Positions 7,461 through 13,911 of a DNA stretch of 39,691 nt are shown here, piece after piece. How positions within the stretch are numbered: the stretch's first letter is position 1; each line of letters opens with the position of its first letter. Both the position numbers and the translations under genes were made by a program. This DNA is from Candidatus Bathyarchaeota archaeon. Its GTDB lineage: Archaea; Thermoproteota; Bathyarchaeia; Bathyarchaeales; DTEX01. The stretch spans positions 1 to 39,691 of the forward strand of contig JAGTRI010000012.1 in NCBI GenBank assembly GCA_018397065.1, written 5' to 3'. The notes beneath the pieces were generated by a model. It made no database searches and was not told where the DNA came from. It worked only from the letters and a program-made list of their open reading frames with translations.

Positions 7461-8298
7461 TCAAGCCTTCGCAACTGTAAATGCGCCTATGACTGTGCCT
7501 GTTAGGCCTATTTTGCTTGTGAAAGTTTCGTTGTTCCATGCGCCAAGCGCAACTATGTGGGCTATTTCAAGTGCCGAGAGAGCTATGATCGTAACAATCA
7601 TCAACTCAACAGCCAAAACGAACCTTCAGCTGAGCGGAACTTCTTCAACCCTAACAGCTCTTGTCGCAGTTATCTTAGCCTTACAACAGGCATCGAGCAA
7701 ACTTTCGTCAAAAACCTTTTGACCATAGGCGCAACCTTACATACTTGCTTCCTGAGTCGTACCGTCTCATTTTTAACTCTGCAAGTAAACATTAGCATAT
7801 CGACTGCGTTGACGGCTCTTGCAACGTCGCTTTTCCACACAACCAAAACTATCTCTTCAATCAAGTCAATTAGTTACGTGTCGTTCCCACTCGTTAAACC
7901 GCTCGCCCACGTCTTTACCCAGCAGCAAATGCTTCTTTTTGACGCACGCTACTCCGAGAAAGATGCCGATGTCCTAAACCTCAATCTCCAGCGTCTGCAC
8001 ATGAACCAGCAGCTTAGCCTTAATCTCACCGGCATCAAGCCACTTCACAACTATCAGGTCGCCTCTGCAATGATCCCCCTCCTCGAGAATCAAGCAACAC
8101 CTCGCCACGCTCCAAATCAGCAACAAGGGTAATAGGAACAAACTCATACCTTGCCGAAAGATACTCCAGAACCTCTTGGCTGCCAAGCCTATTAACGGTT
8201 TCCGCCCTCTCACGGTCCAAATAAGCATGACTAAGCAAAAGCCCTTTTAAACTTCGCTTAAGGTTGTGCTCTAAGCTGTGCTTTCCACGGTGAACCAT
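7461..8298 (-). pseudogene. Multiply broken gene: soluble N-terminal part and membrane C-terminus
   Basis: A chain of about 279 codons can be followed on the minus strand across several lesions. ATG 8298 has an AGGAG site before it. The first frame (MVHRGKHSLEHNLKRSLKGL to LERGEVLLDSRGG) shifts near 8070. The second frame (DLIVVKWLDAGEIKAKLLVH to TLEIEV) hits TAG at 7974-7976 and continues with DIGIFLGVACVKKKHLL. A shift near 7875 leads to LIEEIVLVVWKSDVARAVNA. Another near 7725 leads to KVFDESLLDACCKAKITATR, which meets TGA at 7626-7628. The end is FVLAVELMIVTIIALSALEI then GAWNNETFTSKIGLTG, with a hydrophobic segment, and stops at 7461-7463. Each piece is protein-like and they abut in order. 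I do not recognise the family. Confidence 0.6.
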
Positions 8299-8419
8299 AA
8301 TAAAGATTTCTCCTGTAATATGCTATGCTAGAAACCGCGCACCCCGATTCCTACTCGGGAGGCAGAAAGAAGAATGACTTAACAAGCTTTAGTTTATACA
8401 AAACAGTATAAGTATAACA

Positions 8420-8431
8420 AAATAAATATAA
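8420..8431 (+). promoter_or_regulatory. TATA box for the short RHH gene
   Basis: AATAAATATAAT lies about 27 bases before GTG 8455, the spacing for a leaderless archaeal transcript. Confidence 0.5.
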
Positions 8432-8454
8432 TCGCACAAAGGGTTGGTCAAAAA

Positions 8455-8619
8455 GTGGCAAAAAAGTACATAGTTCGTGTTGTTTTAAGCAAGCAGCACA
8501 AGGAGCTATTGGACAGGATCTGCGAAAAACTTGGACAAAGCGAAAGCGAAACACTACGCATAGCATTTCTGCAATACGCAGAAAAACTAAGCCTTGTCAC
8601 CGAAAAAGTACACAGTTAA
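8455..8619 (+). CDS. Ribbon-helix-helix (CopG/MetJ-like) DNA-binding protein, 54 residues
   Basis: GTG 8455 opens a 54-codon frame ending TAA 8617-8619. The order is a short N-terminal beta strand (KKYIVRVVL), helix one (SKQHKELLDRICEKLG), a Ser-Glu-Ser turn and helix two (SETLRIAFLQYAEKL). This is the ribbon-helix-helix layout of small dimeric repressors. Such proteins bind tandem or inverted operators as dimers and often control plasmid copy number or toxin genes. The gene has its own TATA box and runs divergently from the broken gene at 7461-8298, which it may once have controlled. Confidence 0.65.
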   Translation: MAKKYIVRVVLSKQHKELLDRICEKLGQSESETLRIAFLQYAEKLSLVTEKVHS

Positions 8620-8902
8620 GAAAGTAAGAATCAAAAAAATGGGGAATTTTCAGCAATTTCTATTTGAAGGGTGTCAGCAACATTGCAAAGGACATAGCTA
8701 GAAGATAAATATCACTTGCTTTCAGCCACTGCTTAATAGCCTGTATGATCCCACGTGGCAAGTCGTCCTTCTTCCCAACCCAAGAAATACTGGAGTTACT
8801 AATTGATCTGAAATAATACTTGCAGTTTATCAGACAAATTAACACCTAACAAATATTATAATAACCTAAACCTATAAGATAGAGAATTTGGAGGCGGAAT
8901 TT
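8620..8902. other. Gap between RHH and aldo/keto reductase genes
   Basis: There is no convincing gene. A 61-codon minus-strand frame (8660-8845) has a hydrophobic C-terminus (DIYLLAMSFAMLLTPFK) but no promoter or ribosome binding site. It could be a scrap of a membrane protein. TTATAATA near 8857-8866 is a plausible TATA box for the reductase. Confidence 0.35.
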
Positions 8903-9751
8903 TTGGAGAGGCGCAGATATGGCAGCATGGGACCTGATCTCTCAATTGTAGGGTTCGGCGGTATAATAGTTATGAATGAGCCGATCTCATTAGCATGCAG
9001 AATTGTTGATAAGGCAATTGACCGGGGAATAAACTATTTCGATGTTGCACCTACGTATGGCAATGCTGAGGAAACCCTTGGGCAAGCTTTGAAACCCTAT
9101 AGAAACTCAATTTTTCTTGCATGTAAAACTGCAAAGCGTACAAGAAAGGAGTCTTTTGAGGAGTTACATAACTCGCTGAAACGTTTACAGACCGATTATC
9201 TTGACCTTTACCAGCTCCATGCGGTAAAAACAATGGAAGAGGTTAATCAGATAATGAGCGGGGATGGAGCAATTCAGACTTTAATTCAAGCTAGAGAGGA
9301 AGGCCTAATCAAATACACTGGCTTCTCCGCCCACTCAGAGGAGGCAGCCCTAGAACTTCTGGATAGGTTTAGATTTGACAGTGTACTGTTTCCCCTTAAC
9401 TTGGTTTGTTGGTTCCAGGAAAATTTTGGTCCTAAAGTTGTTAAGAAGGCCCAGGAAAAAGGCGTAACAATACTTGCAATCAAGTCCCTTGCGAAGAGGA
9501 GGCTAAAGAAGGATGAAATCAAAAAGTGGCCTAAATGCTGGTATGCCCCTGTTGAAGACCCTGAAGAAGCTTCACTATTTCTCCGCTTCACTCTCTCATT
9601 GCCTGTTACTTCGGCTGTAAGCCCAAGCCACGCTGAACTTTTATGGTGGATGTGTGACACTGCAGAATCTTTTATAGCTCTTACAGACGAGGAGGAAGCA
9701 GAATTACCAAGAAGAAGCAAAGGGCTTGAGCCAATATTCCCCCAAAACTGA
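8903..9751 (+). CDS. Aldo/keto reductase
   Basis: This NAD(P)H-dependent oxidoreductase of the AKR TIM-barrel family reduces carbonyls to alcohols. The catalytic set is visible (numbered from TTG 8903): Asp47 and Tyr52 in FDVAPTYGNAEE, Lys75 in ACKTAKR and His106 in LYQLHA. The N-terminal RRYGSMGPDLSIVGFGG is the family's first hairpin. The protein is about 282 residues, near the usual length, and lacks the C-terminal ferredoxin domain of some archaeal members. I chose TTG 8903 because GGAGG at 8890-8894 sits eight bases before it; a longer frame from TTG 8888 would put that site inside the gene. The gene is monocistronic, the substrate is unknown and the cofactor is inferred from the family. 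Confidence 0.9.
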   Translation: MERRRYGSMGPDLSIVGFGGIIVMNEPISLACRIVDKAIDRGINYFDVAPTYGNAEETLGQALKPYRNSIFLACKTAKRTRKESFEELHNSLKRLQTDYLDLYQLHAVKTMEEVNQIMSGDGAIQTLIQAREEGLIKYTGFSAHSEEAALELLDRFRFDSVLFPLNLVCWFQENFGPKVVKKAQEKGVTILAIKSLAKRRLKKDEIKKWPKCWYAPVEDPEEASLFLRFTLSLPVTSAVSPSHAELLWWMCDTAESFIALTDEEEAELPRRSKGLEPIFPQN

Positions 9752-9944
9752 ACCTTTTGAAAAAATTTTACTTATTTGCTCTTTAGGTTTGGCGAAACTA
9801 AAATACATATTCTCCAGAGTCTAACTTATGCTTTGTATGCGTGGGCGTGCATGCGAACGATTAAAAAAGAAATCTTAAATCAAATCGTTAAGCAGTTAGG
9901 CTTTCAAGGATTCTTGCGTGTTCCAATCATTGTTAAACTTTGTT
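9752..9944. other. Convergent intergenic region
   Basis: The region holds no supported gene. It is T-rich just after the reductase stop (TTTTGAAAAAATTTTACTT), which would serve as a termination region for the plus-strand transcript. Confidence 0.4.
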
Positions 9945-10352
9945 TTAAAGGAACTCTACGACGTTTGGGGTTACCCACTTGATGACCTTGTATTTTTCGA
10001 ATAGCTTCATCCACTTTCTGATTGTGCGTTCATCTGTTCCGCGAAGTGAAGACAGCGCGATTACAACGTGGTTTTTTGGAACCTTGTAGACCTGTTCGTA
10101 CCCGAAGGTTTCCCGCAGATACGCTTTCACCTGCTCCTTAACCTGGAAAACGTTGGGAACAGGGTTTGGAGGCTTATGCACCAGCTCCGCTTGTGTGCTC
10201 CTGTGTGTGCTTATCCAGACCTGCAGCGCCTGAGAAACCTCGAAGCTCAGCAGTCCACGGCCTACTTTGCCGTACTGTTGAGCGACAAACTCCCTGAATT
10301 TCTGGTCTAAAACGGGATCAATCCACACTCCAAGCTTGACTTTTTTAGCCAA
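9945..10352 (-). CDS. DNA-binding protein with RHH-like N-terminus and helix-turn-helix-like C-terminus
   Basis: The 135-residue protein begins with a beta strand (KKVKLGVWIDPVLDQKFREF) and helices with the ribbon-helix-helix look. It ends with a helix-turn-helix-like region (residues 95-135: LSSLRGTDERTIRKWMKLFE, then YKVIKWVTPNVVEFL). I chose TTG 10352 because GGAGG lies about nine bases before it on the minus strand; a longer frame to 10481 adds 43 hydrophobic residues through the promoter and is not credible. A TATA box near 10440 and a perfect 20-base tandem repeat between it and the start suggest autoregulation. The gene is of plasmid or virus type. Confidence 0.65.
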   Translation of the reverse strand: MAKKVKLGVWIDPVLDQKFREFVAQQYGKVGRGLLSFEVSQALQVWISTHRSTQAELVHKPPNPVPNVFQVKEQVKAYLRETFGYEQVYKVPKNHVVIALSSLRGTDERTIRKWMKLFEKYKVIKWVTPNVVEFL

Positions 10353-10383
10353 GACAAAAGCCTCCAATGCCAGAGATACAAGG

Positions 10384-10423
10384 AATGGAAGAATGTATCC
10401 AACAATGGAAGAATGTATCCAAA
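10384..10423. repeat. 20-base tandem direct repeat in the leader of the DNA-binding gene
   Basis: Two adjacent copies of a 20-base unit (AATGGAAGAATGTATCCAA plus C or A) differ only in the last base. They lie between the TATA box (about 10436-10446) and the start at 10352. Tandem 10-20 base repeats are a common operator form for RHH proteins, so this is a candidate self-operator. A partial copy (GTATCCAA) recurs near 10564-10571. Confidence 0.6.
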
Positions 10424-10435
10424 CTTTGCATAAAA

Positions 10436-10450
10436 TGTATATATTTATAA
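10436..10450 (-). promoter_or_regulatory. TATA box for the gene at 9945-10352
   Basis: TATAAATATATACAT reads on the minus strand, about 90 bases before TTG 10352 and just upstream of the tandem repeat. This predicts a leader of about 60 bases that contains the repeat. Confidence 0.45.
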
Positions 10451-10791
10451 CACACAAGCAATAGAACCAATATAATCCCAACTAAAAGAAGGCTAAAACA
10501 GGCTTCTTTTTGCCATTTTTTCCCATCCTTAAACCCCCTGCACACACACGCACGCACACGCATTGTATCCAATCCATGCACAAAACTCATAACCACAATC
10601 ACTCCTTCAAAACTGGCCCAGAAAACCGATACTGCCGACCGTGCGGAGGCAACTTCAACTGTTTACGCATTTCGCAGTCACCAGCGCAGCCCTGCTTAAA
10701 GTCACAACACAACTTGCAGTAACACCAAAAATCCTCGTAAGTGCCAAAAACAGAAAAAAAAGGGAGTTTGTGGGAGATTACTCCATAAGTT
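10451..10791. other. Non-coding stretch before the tRNA fragment
   Basis: I see no supported gene. It includes a simple CA-rich run (about 10541-10562, CACACACACGCACGCACACG). Minus-strand frames here are artefacts: one contains GVGLEPTTYGV, the usual false translation of an antisense tRNA T-arm. Confidence 0.4.
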
Positions 10792-10819
10792 GTGGGTTCA
10801 AGTCCCACCCCCCGCACCA
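10792..10819 (+). other. tRNA-Leu-like 3' end fragment (probable attachment site)
   Basis: The bases form an exact T-arm (GTGGG, loop TTCAAGT, CCCAC at 10792-10808). The 3' strand of an acceptor stem (CCCCCGC), discriminator A and CCA follow, ending at 10819. A GCGGGGG partner, D-arm and anticodon arm are absent upstream, so no functional tRNA is here. The CCCCCGCACCA end fits archaeal tRNA-Leu, which pairs GCGGGGG with it. A lone tRNA 3' end is the usual scar left on one side of an element integrated by a tyrosine recombinase, and an integrase stub lies 45 bases away. Confidence 0.7.
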
Positions 10820-10863
10820 TATATATGTAGAACGCCGGGGGGGTTGTAATGGCGATGTTAAGC

Positions 10864-11007
10864 TTATTTGGGTTTTCTGAAGATTTTCCTCCGTCATTGT
10901 ATTTACCTGTTACGTATTCGAAGCCTGCCTCCATTAGGGCGCAAGCTTCCTCGATGTTTTTTGAAACCTTTGAAATTTATTCTTTGTTTGCCTTTGAAAA
11001 TGAGGTG
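10864..11007 (-). pseudogene. C-terminal stub of an archaeal tyrosine integrase
   Basis: On the minus strand the fragments read LIFKGKQR, then ISKVSKNIEEACALMEAGFE, YVTGKYNDG and, after a one-base shift, KIFRKPK followed by TAA at 10864-10866. The pattern K-V-A/S-K-x-x-E-E-A ... E-x-G-F-E-Y-V ... K-I-F-R-K-x-K is, from memory, the C-terminal tail of integrases of archaeal integrative elements. Two frameshifts and an in-frame TAA (10977-10979) show it is dead. The catalytic R-H-R-Y part is not found, although RHL just upstream could be a remnant. Its place beside the tRNA-Leu fragment supports the call. Confidence 0.55.
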
Positions 11008-11171
11008 GCGAATCGAAAACACCACGTCTTAAAATTCGAGAGTTTTTATCCTGTCATTGGAACTATATTCATTTTTTAGTAATGCGATTAATAGGTATTG
11101 GTCTTTTTGGATCTATTGATGTATAGCCGATTTTAGGTTTGAGTGAGAGCATTTTTGGGAGTTGCTATTGG

Positions 11172-11182
11172 AAATTTAAATA
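11172..11182 (+). promoter_or_regulatory. TATA box for the gene at 11219
   Basis: AAATTTAAATA lies about 27-30 bases before a predicted start near 11205. GTGAGGCG at 11204-11212 then serves as the ribosome binding site for TTG 11219. Confidence 0.4.
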
Positions 11183-11218
11183 CACGCGATTAGAAAGGTT
11201 GTTGCGTGAGGCGATAGT

Positions 11219-12559
11219 TTGCTTCGAAATGAGGATTCTCCTATTGAGTTGTGGCTCGTTGAACATAGGAAGAATGAGACATGCGCCGTAAAGATGATTT
11301 CCAATCTATTTCCTTCAAGGCCAGAGCTAGATTTTAACATGGAACAGGTTAGCATAAAACTTTACAATGGTCAACATTTGCTCCCGTACTGTAATGTCAC
11401 TAACATTGAGGAAAAGAGATCTGAGAACACCTTAGAACTCGTATTGCGTGGAAATCTCAACAATCGGGATGATCTACCTTACTTATTAAAGTTGAAGTTT
11501 ACATCCGAACCCTTAAAGGCGAAGATTGAAGGTGAAATGTTAGAATTTCCTTCGAATGTAAAATTAACTGCGTTCAACACTTGCTTCATGAGCCACTTGT
11601 TCTCAGATGAGAATAATCCTCCGTTTGAGATGGCTCGAAAGTCTTTCGCTTTCTTCGAAGGCAAAGAGTTCAGCTGGATTTCGGATGCTGAACGTGGCCG
11701 ATCAGAGTATCACCAAGGAAGCGACGACGGAGGCCCTTGGATACAGCTCTTCAGAACCGCAAAACATGCTCAATCATCTCTAAGCTGGTCTTCCTCAAAT
11801 GACTTGGCAGCTTCTCCCCTGGTTGGGTGGGTTGCGAATGGCAATCCGTACATGATTTCGGTAGCCAGCGAAAACGCCTATCATGTTGGTATTCGATGGG
11901 GGCCGTGTTTACACAGCGATGCAGCTTTCGAAATGGATGCTAGAAATACAAATCCACATTTCAAGAGCGTAGTTTACATTACTCCAGTAGACATGGATCT
12001 GCTACTGAAGATGTATAAAGAAGACTTCAATGAAGAAAGCCAGTGGATGTCCATTTCTGAGGATGCTTTGTGGCCCTGTACACCTGGCATGTTACTTGGC
12101 AGCTTCGAAGATGAAGACTTAAAAACGTGGCATGTAAACGGAGGAACCTTCAAGCCATACAAGAGTGAAGGCACATGGATTAATGGAAACCTCGAAAAAA
12201 TCCAATATCCAGAAGGCGTCACTGAAGGCAAAGGCTCTGCAATTTGGGAAGTTCCATCTGGAAAGAATGAAGCAACTTTAAATAGATTATTAAAGTTCAA
12301 CAGGATTTGTCCTATAACTCACATAGCCCTTGATGCCATAAACCGTAGTGAAGGTGATGTGGAAATCGAAGTATCAATCGAAGCTGAACACGAAGTAATT
12401 GTAAAGAGACTATTCAAAGTACATTACTGGACTAACCGACGCCTTTTAGTGTCCATTCCTAAAGAATCTAAAATTGACGGTCTAAACATTATACTAAGAA
12501 TCAAAAACCGAGAAGAACCTGTAAAGATTATTCTTGACAACCTTAGAGGATTTGCTTAG
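11219..12559 (+). CDS. Beta-rich protein of unknown function (446 residues)
   Basis: The protein is intact, has normal codon texture and lacks a signal peptide or membrane segment, so it is probably cytoplasmic. The first 260 residues are strand-rich with many aromatics (SDDGGPWIQLFRTAKHAQSS, ending MARNTNPHF-like), reminiscent of sugar-processing beta-sandwich enzymes. From about residue 290 a second domain begins (GMLLGSFEDEDLKTWHVNGG), a phrase typical of jelly-roll carbohydrate-binding modules. I infer a link to glycans but no catalytic residues are assignable. The start is TTG 11219, supported by GAGGCG eight bases before it. It is monocistronic and lies just right of the integrase stub, so it could mark either the end of the element or the first native gene. 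Confidence 0.75.
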   Translation: MLRNEDSPIELWLVEHRKNETCAVKMISNLFPSRPELDFNMEQVSIKLYNGQHLLPYCNVTNIEEKRSENTLELVLRGNLNNRDDLPYLLKLKFTSEPLKAKIEGEMLEFPSNVKLTAFNTCFMSHLFSDENNPPFEMARKSFAFFEGKEFSWISDAERGRSEYHQGSDDGGPWIQLFRTAKHAQSSLSWSSSNDLAASPLVGWVANGNPYMISVASENAYHVGIRWGPCLHSDAAFEMDARNTNPHFKSVVYITPVDMDLLLKMYKEDFNEESQWMSISEDALWPCTPGMLLGSFEDEDLKTWHVNGGTFKPYKSEGTWINGNLEKIQYPEGVTEGKGSAIWEVPSGKNEATLNRLLKFNRICPITHIALDAINRSEGDVEIEVSIEAEHEVIVKRLFKVHYWTNRRLLVSIPKESKIDGLNIILRIKNREEPVKIILDNLRGFA

Positions 12560-12696
12560 TTAAATAATCTTATGAATGTAGCAGACCTATTCCTGAATTA
12601 AGACTTAGCAAAGACCGTTTTTATCCAAAAAATGCATATTAGGTATTGTTATCTATTTTTGAATTGTTGAATAGTTTCCTTTGAGAGGAGTTAGGG

Positions 12697-13911
12697 TTGA
12701 AGCCTTTCAGCTTTGTGCATGTTGCTGACCTTCATTTGGGTTACGAACAGTATAATTTGGCAACCAGAAGAGAAGATTTTGACCGAGCCTTCCACGAAGT
12801 TGTAGATAAGACGATTGAGCTGAAACCTGATTTTATGATTATAGCAGGAGACCTTTTTCATCAAGCCCGCCCATCAAACGTAACGTTGGAAAGTGCTATA
12901 AAATGTTTCAAAAAAATCAATTCTGAAGGTATACGTGTATTTGCGGTTGATGGGTCGCATGATGCCGCTCCAAATCTAATTACTGGAACAATTCTTAATC
13001 CATTAGACAGCGCCGGTCTTCTCTATTATTTGCCTAGGCATGAAGGAGCATGTTGGGATAATGGTAACTATTATATTTATGGAACTCCAAACTTCCGAAC
13101 ACGTTTCCGTACAGAAGCTCAATTGCCAAGCTTTTATGAAATGAAAAAGCCCAAGCCTAGGCCAGATGCATTCAATATTTTTGTTTTTCACATGGCTCTT
13201 GATATTCCAGAAATAATGAAGGGAATGCCAACATACTTTGCGGAGGCTTCACCTGATTTTATTCCAAGTGGTTTTGACTATTATGCTGGAGGTCATCTTC
13301 ATAGACCTTGGCAGTTACCCTTCAAAAGGGCATTGCTTGCTTATAGTGGTGCAACAGAAACAGTTAGCTACGAAGATGCAACGGTAGAAAAGGGGTTCTA
13401 TCATGTAACTGTTCGACAAAAGAACGATATTGAGATAACGAGGATCAAGCTTGAAACATCTCGTCGGTTCAAAATTTTAGAGAAGGATTGTACAGGTCTT
13501 ATGCCACAAAAAATAACTGAGTTAGCTATAGAAGCAGTTAGAGACGCTGATGAACCTGGAGCCATAATTGTTCCTGTGTTAAAGGGAACTTTACCAGCTG
13601 AGTCCAGTCGCAGACAAATTGATATTACTAGAATAAGGGAATCTGCTGAGCAAGCTCTTTTGGTTCATGTTTTGGTCGCTTTAAAGGAGATGGATATTCC
13701 CGAAGATACAATTCGCACTATATTCGAAGGCGAATTGTCGGATTTGAGAACAAGATCCTTCGAGTATTTCCGCCAATTCTTTTTACAGAGATTTAAACAG
13801 GAAGAGGCAGAAAAAATTGCCCATTTGGCTCTTGATCTGCTTCAGCTTTTGGTGAAGGGGGAAGAGGAAAAGGCAACATCTCTCTTGGAGGAGAGTTTTA
13901 ATGAAAATTGA
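12697..13911 (+). CDS. mre11: Mre11 DNA double-strand break repair nuclease
   Basis: Mre11 is the metallophosphoesterase subunit that, with Rad50, trims DNA ends for homologous recombination. The motifs are Asp11 and His13 (VADLHLG), Asp52 (IAGDLFH), GSHD at 86-89, FHMALD near 162 and GGHLHRPW near 197. The third motif is usually GNHD; here the metal-binding Asn is Ser, while catalytic His88 is kept. At 404 residues the length is usual for archaea. TTG 12697 is preceded by GAGGAG (12685-12690). The stop overlaps the rad50 start by 11 bases, as expected for a complex made in fixed ratio. HerA and NurA, often neighbours, are not in the window. Confidence 0.95.
   Translation: MKPFSFVHVADLHLGYEQYNLATRREDFDRAFHEVVDKTIELKPDFMIIAGDLFHQARPSNVTLESAIKCFKKINSEGIRVFAVDGSHDAAPNLITGTILNPLDSAGLLYYLPRHEGACWDNGNYYIYGTPNFRTRFRTEAQLPSFYEMKKPKPRPDAFNIFVFHMALDIPEIMKGMPTYFAEASPDFIPSGFDYYAGGHLHRPWQLPFKRALLAYSGATETVSYEDATVEKGFYHVTVRQKNDIEITRIKLETSRRFKILEKDCTGLMPQKITELAIEAVRDADEPGAIIVPVLKGTLPAESSRRQIDITRIRESAEQALLVHVLVALKEMDIPEDTIRTIFEGELSDLRTRSFEYFRQFFLQRFKQEEAEKIAHLALDLLQLLVKGEEEKATSLLEESFNEN

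Noticed and set aside
7345-8132. Plus-strand frames in 7345-8132 with serine- and threonine-rich products
   Set aside because: They are antisense shadows of the broken minus-strand gene (7461-8298), whose peptide pieces are clearly protein-like and in order.
8660-8845. Small hydrophobic-tailed minus-strand protein
   Set aside because: There is no promoter, ribosome site or recognisable family. It was kept only as a remark on the gap.
10599-10934. A 111-codon minus-strand frame containing VGLEPTTYGV
   Set aside because: The peptide is the standard false translation of an antisense tRNA T-arm. The real signals here are the tRNA fragment and, further on, the integrase stub in part of the same frame.
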